From: Pseudaquabacterium terrae
Lineage (GTDB): Bacteria; Pseudomonadota; Gammaproteobacteria; Burkholderiales; Burkholderiaceae_C
DNA length: 64,000 bases
Reading direction: 5' to 3'
Assembly: GCF_013266755.1 (NCBI RefSeq)
Contig: NZ_JABRWJ010000001.1
Coordinates: 248,001 to 312,000, forward strand
Positions 22,730 through 31,387 of the stretch are shown one piece after another (position 1 is the stretch's first letter; each line of letters opens with the position of its first letter). Under the pieces are notes generated by a model. The model was not told the origin of the DNA. It saw nothing but the letters and a program-made list of their open reading frames with translations, and searched no databases. The translations under genes were made by a program, and so were the position numbers.

Positions 22730-25383
22730 GGCGCGGCTGCGGCAATGGCGCCGACCTGCCGGCCGGCGATCTGCAGCGCGATCTCGGCCGCCGGGTTCGG
22801 CCCGCGGTCGCCGGCGCCGTGCACCTGGCCGCTGGCGCGATGCCAGTTGCGCTCGGTCAGCACGGCGATCGCCTTGGTCCACGGGCCGGTGGGCTCGCTG
22901 CGCCAGGCGGCGACGTACCACTTGTAGGGCCGCAGCGAGCTGCAGGCGGCGGCCGGCTTGTCCTTGTCCTTGGCCAGCTTCTTCGCCGCGGCGGGGTCGC
23001 GGCACAGCAGCGCCAGCTCGTCCAGCGTCAGGCCGTCGCTCGGAAAGCTCGGCGTGCCGGTCTTGCCGGCCAGCCACTCGATGCCGCGGCAGCGCTTGGC
23101 GTCGAACACCTGCTCGCAGGCGCTGCGGGCGGTGCCTTCGCGGTGGCTGTGCGCGAGGCCGCTCAGGATGATTTCGGCCGCTTCCCGCGTGATGCCGACC
23201 GGCCGCGGCTCGGCCAGGCCCCAGCGCGTGACCGCGGCGTTGAGCGGCGTGCCGCCGACGCCGTGCAGGCGCTCGACCAGGTAGGGCCGGCGCAGCGCCG
23301 GCTGGCCGTTCGCCGCCGCGGCCAGCGTACTCATCATGCCGGCGACACCCAGCGCGCTGGCGCGCGCATGGCCCTGGCCCCAGCCCTCGGCAACGACATC
23401 GACCACCGCGCCGCCGCGGCATTTCTCCCAGTCGTCGTCGCTGCCGCGCGCACCGTCGGCGCCGGCCGCGCAGCGCCGCAGGATGCCGGCGTCGAGCGCC
23501 GCCGGCGGCCGCAGCCGCATCGGCGCACCGAGCTTCGCGCCCTGCGGCTCGCTCATCAGCCGGCCGTAGGCGATCGGCGTCGCCAGCGGTTGCACCAGGC
23601 CGGCCTCGGCGGTGGCATCGATCGCGCGGCCGAACAGCAGGTCGTGGCGGCCGCAGGGATCGCCGGCGCCGGCCGCGATCGCTTCGGCGCAGCCGGCGTT
23701 CCAGCCGAAACGCTGCGCCGCGGCCTGCACCTCCCACGGGCGGCGGCACGGCTGCTCGCCGCCGTCGATGCACATCATGCGGTCGAGAAAACGGGCCGAG
23801 TCCGAGCGCATCAGCTCGCCGCGCAGGCTGTGGCGCGCCGGTGCACCGGGGCGTTGCATCGCGCTGCGCTCGGCGGCCAGCAGGCGCGCGCCGGCGCCTG
23901 CGTCGGCGAGGAAGGACGCGGCCATGATGGGCTTGATCGTCGAGGCCGGCATCGCGTCGTGGTAGACGGCCGGGTTCAGCAGCGCATCGGGCCGGTAGCG
24001 CACGGGATAGGGCAGGCGCTTGTCGCAGTGCGCCTCGCGCCCGGGGCCGTCGACCTCCTGGCGCGCGCACGGCGACAGCCCGCCGGCCAGCGCCTCGATG
24101 CGGCCGGAGGCGACATCGATCACCGCGACTGCCGCCATGCGCACCATCGCGCCTTCGAGCAGCTTGTGGCCGGGCGGCCGCGCGCCGTCCTCGGCGCGCT
24201 GGATGCCGAGCGCGCGGCAGATGTCGTGGCTGCCGCTGTAGCAGGCGGCGGTCTTCTGCGCCAGCGCCTGCAGCGCCGGGTCGATCGTCAGCTGCAGCGA
24301 GAAGCCGACGTCGATCGGCGCGCCGTCGAGCACGATGCGGTTCGCGCCGTAGCGGTAGCCCGACGGATCGTCGGCCGGCGTCGCCTCGCCTTCGGTGTAC
24401 AGCCGGTACAGCGCGCGCGAAGGCTGGCGCAGCGCTTCGAGCGGCGCGAGCATCGTCATCAGCGACGGCGGCACGCTCCAGCGCGCATCGTCGGCGGCCA
24501 GCGGTCCCACCGGCTCGCCGGGCAGGGTGATCGGGGGCGGGAGCGGCGACGGGAGCGAAGGCACGGACGCCGCGGCCATCGCCGGCAGCGTGCACAGCCG
24601 CGCCTGCGCGGCGCCGGCCGCGAGCACATGGCTGGGGGCGGCCGGATCGCCGTCGCGCTGGCCGAGGTAGATGCAGCCGGCGATGCCGTTCCACGGATTG
24701 CGGCGCATCACATGGCGCGCGGTGATCTCGACCTGCTGCTGCGGCGCCCAGCGCGCCAGCGCCGCCTGCGGCACCGTGCCGCGCCAGGCCAGCGCATCGA
24801 GCATGCGCGCATCGGCCCGCGCCAGCGCGGCGAGCGCGCGCGCCAGGTCGGCGCAGCCGAGGCGGAAGCGCTGGCCCGGGTACTGCGGCGCTTCGAGCGT
24901 CGCTGCCAGCGCGGCCCCGGCCGCATCGAACCAGCGTGTCGCGTCCAGGCCTAGCTTGTTTTCGACGCGGCCGTTGGGGCGCGTGCTGAAGCGCAGCAGC
25001 GCGGCATCGACGCTCGCGAGCTGCGCGCCGACCTGCGTCGCATCCCAATCGCGCGCACACGCGGGCAACGCCTGCAGCACGGCATCGGCGCCGGCGGCCG
25101 GCGCTGCAAAGCCGGCTGCATCGCGGCGCACGATCGCCTGCTCGAAGGTCTTCAGCGCCGCGACATGGCGCACGCTGACGTAGCGGTCGCCGTGCTGCTC
25201 GTCGGCCGGTCGGATCACGGCGACCAGCAGCAGCACGCCCAGCAGCACCGGCAGCACCGCGAGGCTCGCGGCGATGGCCAGGTCGAGGAGAGAGTCGACC
25301 CCTACAGCCCTGCGGGCTGGTCCCCCAAGGGGATCAGTCCGACCGGGAGACCCGGATCGGACTGGGCGTCTGCTCTCAACCAT
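22726..25383 (-). CDS. Penicillin-binding transpeptidase (class B-like), divergent
   Basis: 885 aa. Short cytoplasmic tail, one membrane helix at about 34-57, a large periplasmic region with several cysteines, then a transpeptidase domain: SxxK as STIK (481-484), SDS near 527 in the SxN position, and KTGT (774-777), with GWGQGHARASALGVAGMMST between as in PBP2/PBP3 proteins. It is probably the D,D-transpeptidase partner of the SEDS protein encoded just upstream. GGAGG lies six bases before ATG 25383; a GTG directly before it is possible. It overlaps the SEDS stop by 8 bp. Residues about 7-26 are encoded by a palindromic repeat. Confidence 0.87.
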   Translation of the reverse strand: MVESRRPVRSGSPGRTDPLGGPARRAVGVDSLLDLAIAASLAVLPVLLGVLLLVAVIRPADEQHGDRYVSVRHVAALKTFEQAIVRRDAAGFAAPAAGADAVLQALPACARDWDATQVGAQLASVDAALLRFSTRPNGRVENKLGLDATRWFDAAGAALAATLEAPQYPGQRFRLGCADLARALAALARADARMLDALAWRGTVPQAALARWAPQQQVEITARHVMRRNPWNGIAGCIYLGQRDGDPAAPSHVLAAGAAQARLCTLPAMAAASVPSLPSPLPPPITLPGEPVGPLAADDARWSVPPSLMTMLAPLEALRQPSRALYRLYTEGEATPADDPSGYRYGANRIVLDGAPIDVGFSLQLTIDPALQALAQKTAACYSGSHDICRALGIQRAEDGARPPGHKLLEGAMVRMAAVAVIDVASGRIEALAGGLSPCARQEVDGPGREAHCDKRLPYPVRYRPDALLNPAVYHDAMPASTIKPIMAASFLADAGAGARLLAAERSAMQRPGAPARHSLRGELMRSDSARFLDRMMCIDGGEQPCRRPWEVQAAAQRFGWNAGCAEAIAAGAGDPCGRHDLLFGRAIDATAEAGLVQPLATPIAYGRLMSEPQGAKLGAPMRLRPPAALDAGILRRCAAGADGARGSDDDWEKCRGGAVVDVVAEGWGQGHARASALGVAGMMSTLAAAANGQPALRRPYLVERLHGVGGTPLNAAVTRWGLAEPRPVGITREAAEIILSGLAHSHREGTARSACEQVFDAKRCRGIEWLAGKTGTPSFPSDGLTLDELALLCRDPAAAKKLAKDKDKPAAACSSLRPYKWYVAAWRSEPTGPWTKAIAVLTERNWHRASGQVHGAGDRGPNPAAEIALQIAGRQVGAIAAAAP
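25306..25363. repeat. Triple-hairpin palindromic element inside the PBP reading frame
   Basis: Three consecutive stems: AGCCC-TGC-GGGCT (25306-25318), TCCCC-CAA-GGGGA (25321-25333), and the nested stem AGTCCG-A-CCGGG-AGA-CCCGG-AT-CGGACT (25336-25363). Such runs normally sit between genes. Here they are translated in frame as residues about 7-26 of the transpeptidase cytoplasmic tail, just before its membrane helix. Confidence 0.75.
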
Positions 25384-27715
25384 CACGCGCCTCCGGCGGC
25401 AGGTCGACGGTCAGCGCCAGCGCGAGGAAGCCGAGGTTGACCAGCAGCGAGCTCATGCCGTAGCTGACGAAGGGGAAGGTGACGCCGGTCAGCGGCAGCA
25501 CGGCGAGGTTTCCGGCAACGGTGACTGCGAGCTGGCACAGACTCAGCACGACCCAGCCGACGGCCAGCCAGCTCAGCAGCGCCTGGCCGTCGTGCGCGAA
25601 ACGGCCGTTGCCCAGCGCGATGAGCCGCGGCTCGCCGCGCGTGACGCGGCCATGGCGGCGGATCAGCCGGTGCAGCCACAGGGCGGTGCCGAGCGTTGCG
25701 CCCCAGGCGGCCGCGGCGCCGAAGACGCCGACGATGGCGGTGAAGGTGTAGTCGCTGTGGATCTGCGCGGGCACGCCGCTGCATTGCGCCGCCGGCGCAT
25801 GGCCGCACCACGGCACCGCGCCGAGCCCGTAGCCCTGCGGCGGTGCGGCGCGCTGGAACCACGACACCAGCGCCAGCTGGTCGTTGGTCGAAGCCAGCGG
25901 CGCGGCCAGGCTCTCGAGCCGCGCGGCGGTCACTGCATCGACCTGGCCGGCCTGGAACAGCGCCGCGGTGATGGCGACGATCCAGCCGACGAACAGCAGC
26001 AGCGCCAGCGCCACCGCACCCGCGCTGCCGCCGCCGCGCAGCTGCCACCACATCGCGAAGGCCGCGCCGACGAAGGCGCCCGAGGCGTAGGCGGCGATCA
26101 GCAGCGGGCCCATGTCGCGCGTGATCACCATCGCGCCGACCAGCATGCCGACGACAAAGAAGAGTGGCCATGCATAACGCCAGAGCGACACGTCCATGGC
26201 GTCGCCGGCGGCCAGCCGGCGGGTGAGCGGCCCGGCGCGCAGCAGGAAGAACCAGGCCGCGCCGACGATCAGCCAGATGCGGCCGAGCTCGGAGGTCAGC
26301 TGGCGCAGGTTCTTCAGCAGCAGGCCGAAGACCAGCAGCGCCACGGCCGCGCCAAGCAGCAGCACGAGGGCCGCCAGCAGCGGCGGCAGCCAGGCCGCGC
26401 TGCGGCGTCGCCACGCGCCGGCCAGCGCCAGCGCACGGCCGAGCGCACGCGCCAGCGGCCGGCGGCCGAAGCCCAGCAGCGAGAACACCAGCATGCCAAG
26501 CCACAGGTGCCCCTGGTGGTACAGCGCCAGGTAGCGGTTCAGCGCGTGGCCATGCGCCGACAGCTCCAGCAGCAGCAACCAGCCGAGGCCGGTGGCCAGC
26601 GCCAGGCCGGCGAAACCGGCGCGTGAGCTCAGCGTCGCCGTGGGTGCGGCAGCGGCTGGGCGGCGCACCAGCGCGGCGCCGATCAGCAGCAGTCCGGCGA
26701 GCGCGAACGCGATGACGAAGGGGGCCGGCGCGCTGGTCCATGCGGCCTCGGCGCGCCCGGGCTCGAAGGCCCGCGCACCGGCCAGCGGCCACGGCACGCG
26801 CGCGGCCCACGCGGCGAGGCTCCACAGTCCCAACGCCACGCCGGCGCCCAGCAGCGCCGAGCGCGCGCGCCGGCTCCACAGCAGCATGGCGTAGCTCAGC
26901 AGCAGCGCCGCGCCCCACTGCGAGCCGGCTGAGCGGAACAAGGCGCGCGTCGCTTCATTCTTGCGCGCGCGAACCAGCGACTGGCGCGCGTCGGCCATCA
27001 GCGTCGCCGTGGCGGCGAGTGCGGCTGCACCGTCGGCGGCGCAGCCGCTGACCGCCGGCGCAGCGAGCGGCGCCGCCGCGCTGGGCAGCGTGCGGCCATC
27101 GAGCGCTGCGGCCAGCAGCAGCAACGCGTCGGCGCGTGCGGCGTCGTCGCCGTCTGCCAGCGCTGCGCGGGTCCATTGCAGCGCGCATTGCAAGGGGCGC
27201 GGCGCGCCGGCGTCGCCGCCCTGCAGCTGGTAGCGATCGAGGTAGGGCTGCATGTCGGCCTCGATCGCGGCGATCGCGTCGGCCGACGCGCGCACCGCGC
27301 CGACACCCTCGTGCTGGCGCAGCCGCAGTGCGTCGAGCCGCGCCTGCGCATCCGCCACCGGGGCACCGAACGCGCGCGCCGCGCGCGCGACGGCCTGCTG
27401 CAGCTCGGGCGGCAGCGCGGTGGGCACCGTGCCGCCCGCGGCGCCGCGCGTGCCGCACAGCGCATCGCGCAAGGTGGACCGCATCGTCACGGCGGCACAC
27501 ACCGACGGCAGCACCGGCGCGGGCAGGCCTTCGACCTCGATCCCGCGTGGCGCATAGCGCGCGCCGCGGCCTTCGCCGAAATCGGCCACCCGCTCGAAGG
27601 CCGGCCACAGCAGCACCAGCACCGCCAGCAGCGCCAGCGCTTCGGTCGCCGGCGCCAGCGCACGCGCCCACCGCCCGGGGCGCGCCGGCGCGGCGCTGGC
27701 CAGGGCGATGGTCAT
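25376..27715 (-). CDS. SEDS-family glycosyltransferase (FtsW/RodA/SpoVE) with an extra N-terminal region
   Basis: 779 aa, about twice the usual 370-420. The C-terminal half is a SEDS protein: RDMGPLLIAAYASG, the HSDYTFTAIVGVFG loop whose Asp (about 655) aligns with the catalytic Asp of RodA/FtsW, and TGVTFPFVSYGMSSLLVNLG (743-762). The first 265 residues hold one membrane helix (about 25-40) and a roughly 220-residue extracytoplasmic helical domain with five cysteines that I cannot place. Expected role: polymerising lipid II with the PBP encoded next. ATG at 27715 shares a base with the upstream stop (TGATG). Confidence 0.88.
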   Translation of the reverse strand: MTIALASAAPARPGRWARALAPATEALALLAVLVLLWPAFERVADFGEGRGARYAPRGIEVEGLPAPVLPSVCAAVTMRSTLRDALCGTRGAAGGTVPTALPPELQQAVARAARAFGAPVADAQARLDALRLRQHEGVGAVRASADAIAAIEADMQPYLDRYQLQGGDAGAPRPLQCALQWTRAALADGDDAARADALLLLAAALDGRTLPSAAAPLAAPAVSGCAADGAAALAATATLMADARQSLVRARKNEATRALFRSAGSQWGAALLLSYAMLLWSRRARSALLGAGVALGLWSLAAWAARVPWPLAGARAFEPGRAEAAWTSAPAPFVIAFALAGLLLIGAALVRRPAAAAPTATLSSRAGFAGLALATGLGWLLLLELSAHGHALNRYLALYHQGHLWLGMLVFSLLGFGRRPLARALGRALALAGAWRRRSAAWLPPLLAALVLLLGAAVALLVFGLLLKNLRQLTSELGRIWLIVGAAWFFLLRAGPLTRRLAAGDAMDVSLWRYAWPLFFVVGMLVGAMVITRDMGPLLIAAYASGAFVGAAFAMWWQLRGGGSAGAVALALLLFVGWIVAITAALFQAGQVDAVTAARLESLAAPLASTNDQLALVSWFQRAAPPQGYGLGAVPWCGHAPAAQCSGVPAQIHSDYTFTAIVGVFGAAAAWGATLGTALWLHRLIRRHGRVTRGEPRLIALGNGRFAHDGQALLSWLAVGWVVLSLCQLAVTVAGNLAVLPLTGVTFPFVSYGMSSLLVNLGFLALALTVDLPPEARDG

Positions 27716-28521
27716 CACGGTGCCCGGCGCGAAGAGGAGGGCTCGGCGAGGCGCTCGGAGCGCGCACCGCCCAGGTTCGCGCCGAGCACGATGGTGTCGC
27801 CGACCTTGAATGGCGGCGTGTGTTCGTAGCTGCGGATCAGCCGGTCGCCGCCGGGCAGCCGCAACACCACCTCGTGACTCGTGCGCGCAACGGGCCGCCC
27901 GACGGCATGGTCGACCGATTGGGTGATGCGCGCGAGATGGCGATCGACCGGGCCGCCGATGCGCTCGCCGAACAGGCTGGTGAGCAGGCCACCGGACGGT
28001 GGCTCGGGTTCGACCTGGCGGATCGATTCGACGAGCGCGCAGTCGTCGCACAGGCGCGCCCGCGGCGGCGCCACCGCGGGCGGCAACATCCGGGGCGCGG
28101 GCGGTGGCGGGGGTGCGACTTCACGCGGCGGCAAGCTGGCGACCGGCGCGGGCTCGTCGCCCAGCACCAGGCGCTCGGCGAGCGTCGCCTGCACCTCGCG
28201 TTCCCCGAGCTGCAGCATCGCGGTGACGCGGGCATCCGGTGTGATGCGGTCGTGCTCGTCGATCCAGTAGCGGCCGTCGTAGACGCCGGGCTGCACTTCA
28301 CGCAATTCCAGGCTGCGCTGCGCACCCTCGATCCACAGCACGGCGCGGCCGCCGGGTGTGCCGAACAGGCTGAAGGTGAGGCCGACGCCGGGCGCCAGCG
28401 CATCGACGCGCTCGACATCCAGCGTTTCGATGCGCAGCGTGGCCGCCCTGACCGCGACACTGAAGCACAAGACCAGCAGCGCCGACGACAGGCCCACGAC
28501 GAACCGGCGCACGAACGACAT
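27715..28521 (-). CDS. Exported protein with a SlyB/glycine-zipper-like C-terminal domain
   Basis: 268 aa. Signal peptide (about 1-26), a beta-rich N-terminal domain (LRIETLDVERVDALAPGVGL), a proline-rich linker, then CDDCALVESIRQVE and a final domain TSHEVVLRLPGGDRLIRSYE / PPFKVGDTIVLGANL. The CxxC-VESIRxVE plus VGDxVxV pattern is that of the SlyB/Pcp-type surface proteins, here without the glycine zipper. First gene of the kinase/cell-wall operon. Periplasmic location is expected; function unknown. Confidence 0.72.
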   Translation of the reverse strand: MSFVRRFVVGLSSALLVLCFSVAVRAATLRIETLDVERVDALAPGVGLTFSLFGTPGGRAVLWIEGAQRSLELREVQPGVYDGRYWIDEHDRITPDARVTAMLQLGEREVQATLAERLVLGDEPAPVASLPPREVAPPPPPAPRMLPPAVAPPRARLCDDCALVESIRQVEPEPPSGGLLTSLFGERIGGPVDRHLARITQSVDHAVGRPVARTSHEVVLRLPGGDRLIRSYEHTPPFKVGDTIVLGANLGGARSERLAEPSSSRRAP

Positions 28522-28691
28522 AACCCCTCCCGGGCGGGCTTCGAGGGAACCAACGACGAGGCCGGAGCAGCGGCTGCGGCCGAAGTCTTAAGCGTTCGAG
28601 AGGGGCTGTGGGCCGACAGGATTTGCCCGCGGCGCGGACTCGGTTTCGATAGTCGCACCGTGTTGCATTTGCTTTACGTTGCTACGCAATG

Positions 28692-29540
28692 TCACCGCAG
28701 CGGTGCCGAGCGGCCGGGCCAGTAGCTGCCGGCATAACCCCGGTACGGATTGCCGTAGACCGCTCGGCCGGCGTGGCGGTGCTCGTCCATGAAGGCAATC
28801 ACCGCGGCCGGCGTACCGCCCTTGAACATCTCCTTCAGGATGCCCTCGGGTAACAGCTCGCGGTAGCGCACGGGCAGCCCGGCATAGGCCGCGCCTTCGG
28901 CCAGGTCGAGCGGCAATTCGGTCGGATCGAAGAAGCGCGCTTCGCCGAATTCGCTGTCGTGATGCGCGCGCACGCGCTTGGCGGCATCGAGGATGCCTTC
29001 GATCACGTCGGACAGCGCGCGGCCGCTCATCAGGGCCCGCCATGACGCGCGCAGGAACAGCAGCTCGTCGGGATCGACGCCCGGGCATTCACCCTGGTAG
29101 GCGGCGGTCAGGCAGTGGTCGCTGGCGGCGAGCAGGCGCTGCGTGGCGGTCGGCTCGCGCTCCAGCAGCTCGAGCACCTGACCGAGCGACGAACCGCGCA
29201 GGTAGTGCTCGGGCATCAGCTCGTAACCCGCGTCGCCGGGATGGTGATGATCGACCCGCGCGATCGGCTCGTGGCCCTGCAAGCGGCATTCGACGAACAC
29301 TGCCGGCGTCTTCGGCGCCAGCACCGCCGGCCGCGGCACCCGGTCCGGCCCGACCCGCACCACCGCGTCGGCCTCGTAGGCCGTGCGCGGGCTGCAGCGC
29401 CGGCGGCCCTTGGCCGCATGCACCCAGGGGTGGCCGGCATCGTCGACGATGCGCTCGATCTCGCGCATCTCGGGGTCCTGGGCGCCCAGCACGAAGGTGC
29501 TGTTGGGGTCGAGCACGAAGCTTGTGTGGGGGTCGCTCAC
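28692..29540 (-). CDS. Conserved-looking protein of unknown function with an HHHPGD motif
   Basis: 282 aa, soluble, no signal or membrane helix. Notable elements are ARVDHHHPGDAGYELMPE (about 93-110), HPWVHAAKGRRRCS near the start, and GNPYRGYAGSYWPGRSAP at the end. The clustered histidines and aspartates suggest metal binding and faintly recall DHH phosphoesterases, but the rest of that fold is not seen. It precedes the kinase operon on the same strand with a 170-bp gap that should hold that operon's promoter; I see no convincing -10/-35 there. Confidence 0.6.
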   Translation of the reverse strand: MSDPHTSFVLDPNSTFVLGAQDPEMREIERIVDDAGHPWVHAAKGRRRCSPRTAYEADAVVRVGPDRVPRPAVLAPKTPAVFVECRLQGHEPIARVDHHHPGDAGYELMPEHYLRGSSLGQVLELLEREPTATQRLLAASDHCLTAAYQGECPGVDPDELLFLRASWRALMSGRALSDVIEGILDAAKRVRAHHDSEFGEARFFDPTELPLDLAEGAAYAGLPVRYRELLPEGILKEMFKGGTPAAVIAFMDEHRHAGRAVYGNPYRGYAGSYWPGRSAPLR

Positions 29541-29579
29541 GAGCGGATCTTGCGCTGCGGGTGGGGCAGGCGCGAGAGC

Positions 29580-30200
29580 CTATTCCCCCGCGGCGGCCTC
29601 GCCTTGCCGGCGCTGCGCCTCGGCCTGGCGCGCAGCTTCGGTCGGCGCGACGCCGGACTCGGCGAACTGCTTCATGCGCTTCAAGTCGTCGTCGATCTCC
29701 TGCTGCGGATCGCGGCCGAGCAGCGTGGCCACCGCGTGGCTGAGCGCGCCTTGCGGCACGCGGTACACGAAACGCACGCTGACGCGGGTGCCCTCGCCGG
29801 CGGGCTCGAGCCGCACGCAGGCGATCTGCTCGATCGCCGCATCGGCGGTGCTGCGCCAGCAGAGCAGTCGCGAGGGCACACGATCGGTCAGCTCCGACAT
29901 CCATTCCAGCCGCAGGCCGGCCGGGCCTTCGGCGATCCAGTGCGAGCGCCCGTCGCCGAGCGGCCGCGCCTCCTTCACGTGCGAGAGGAAGCGCGGGTAG
30001 TTTTCGCAGTTCGACCAGATCTCGAAGACGCGCTCGGGCGTCGCGTCGATGAGCAGGCTGGCTTCGATGTCGATGTCGCCATCGTTGGCAGCGCGCCGGC
30101 GGGCGCCGCGGCCGCGGCCGACCAGCGCCAGCAGCATCAGGGCGGCTCCGGCTCCGGCAATCATCAACAGAGCGCCCGGCCGGTCGAATCGATGAGTCAT
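29580..30200 (-). CDS. Membrane-anchored SRPBCC-family protein
   Basis: 206 aa. An N-terminal hydrophobic helix (ALLMIAGAGAALMLLALVG) and a basic stop-transfer stretch precede an SRPBCC domain at about 45-165 (DIDIEASLLIDATPERVFEI, WSNCENYPRFLSHVKEARPL) of the cyclase/dehydrase type that binds a lipophilic ligand. A charged C-terminal tail follows. The ATG at 30200 is chosen because the 36 upstream residues of the longer frame are encoded by a palindromic leader. Confidence 0.75.
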   Translation of the reverse strand: MTHRFDRPGALLMIAGAGAALMLLALVGRGRGARRRAANDGDIDIEASLLIDATPERVFEIWSNCENYPRFLSHVKEARPLGDGRSHWIAEGPAGLRLEWMSELTDRVPSRLLCWRSTADAAIEQIACVRLEPAGEGTRVSVRFVYRVPQGALSHAVATLLGRDPQQEIDDDLKRMKQFAESGVAPTEAARQAEAQRRQGEAAAGE

Positions 30201-30202
30201 GG

Positions 30203-30245
30203 GAATTCCTTCGGGCTGCGCCCTCCGGAATTCGCCCTTCGGGCG
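30203..30245. repeat. Palindromic leader element
   Basis: GAATTCC and GGAATTC pair across 17 bases (30203-30233), followed at once by CGCCC-TTC-GGGCG (30233-30245). It lies 3 bases before the SRPBCC start codon, so it forms the leader of that mRNA. Same general class as the elements at 6649, 19944 and 25306. Confidence 0.5.
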
Positions 30246-30371
30246 GCCGGGCGGGCTCGTGGCAGGTCCTTTCGCGGTTTCGGACCAGGGTTGTCCTGGA
30301 CAGGGCAAGGACCGTACCGGCCGGCGGCCGGTCGTGACCGGGTGTCAGCGTGCCACCGGCGACCGACGAAC

Positions 30372-31352
30372 TCAATCCACCGTCGCCCCCGACTCCCGCA
30401 CCACGCGCCCGAGGCGGACCGATTCGGTGTGGATCAGCTGGCCGAACTGCTCCGGCGTGCCGCCGACCACCGGCGTGCCCAGCGCTTCCCACTTCGCGCG
30501 GAAGGCCGGGTCCTTGAAGGTCTCGTTCAGCACGCTGTTGAGTTTGTCGATGATCGGCCGCGGCGTGCCGGCGCGCACGGCGATGCCGTGCCAGGCGGTC
30601 AGCTCGAAGTTCGCCAAGCCGGCCTCGGCCATCGTCGGCACCTGCGGCATCTGCGGGCTGCGCCTGGCCGAGGTCACCGCGATCGGCACCAGCTTGCCGG
30701 ACTGGATGTGCTGCGCCGAGCTGGCGATGATGTCGAACATCACCTTGACCTGGCCGCCGAGCAGGTCGTTCAGCGCCGGGCCCGCGCCCTTGTACGGCAC
30801 GTGCGACAGCTTCATCGACATCGCCTTCGCATAGAGCTCGCCGGCCAGGTGCTGCGGCGTGCCATTGCCGGCGGAGGCGTAGCTGAAATCGTCGGGCCGC
30901 GCCTTCGATTGCGCGATGAAGTCCTTCAGCGTCTTGATGCCGAGCGACGGATGCACCTCGAGCACCAGCGGGAACGACGAGATCTGGATCACCGGCGCGA
31001 GGTCGCTCAGCGCGCTGAACGGCATCGTGCGGTAGAGGTTCTGGTTCACCGCCATCGGGCCGCTGGCGGCGAGCAGGATCGTGTGGCCATCGGCCGGCGC
31101 ATGGCGTGCGACCTCGGCGCTGCCGACGTTGCCGCCGGCACCGGGCTTGTTGTCGATGACCACCGCGACGCCGAGCCGCGTCTGCAGCTCGGGCTGCAGC
31201 AGCCGCGCCATCAGGTCGGTCGGCCCGCCCGGCGGGTAGGGCACGACGAAGCGCAGCGGCTTCGACGGGAAGGTCTGGGCGCCGACGGGTCCGAAACACA
31301 GCGCGGCCAGGCCGAGCGCGGTGATGCGGCGCAGACGATGAATCGATCGCAT
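30372..31352 (-). CDS. Bug-family (TctC-like) periplasmic solute-binding protein
   Basis: 326 aa. Signal peptide followed by the standard Bug start, FPSKPLRFVVPYPPGGPTDL, then DNKPGAGGNVGS, HVPYKGAGPALNDLLGGQV and VPTMAEAG. These proteins bind carboxylates for tripartite tricarboxylate transporters or act as sensors; no TctA/B membrane genes are nearby, as is usual for Burkholderiales. It is the last gene of the BKACE/dehydrogenase group, 35 bp after BKACE, so its ligand is probably the acid that the group degrades. Confidence 0.9.
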   Translation of the reverse strand: MRSIHRLRRITALGLAALCFGPVGAQTFPSKPLRFVVPYPPGGPTDLMARLLQPELQTRLGVAVVIDNKPGAGGNVGSAEVARHAPADGHTILLAASGPMAVNQNLYRTMPFSALSDLAPVIQISSFPLVLEVHPSLGIKTLKDFIAQSKARPDDFSYASAGNGTPQHLAGELYAKAMSMKLSHVPYKGAGPALNDLLGGQVKVMFDIIASSAQHIQSGKLVPIAVTSARRSPQMPQVPTMAEAGLANFELTAWHGIAVRAGTPRPIIDKLNSVLNETFKDPAFRAKWEALGTPVVGGTPEQFGQLIHTESVRLGRVVRESGATVD

Positions 31353-31387
31353 GGGAGTCTCCTTCGCCTTGATGGCGGTCATTCGGT

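Noticed and set aside
17426-28521. Type VI secretion regulatory genes (PpkA/PppA/Fha)
   Set aside because: Kinase, phosphatase and FHA genes suggested it, but no Tss structural genes occur; the partners are SEDS and PBP proteins.
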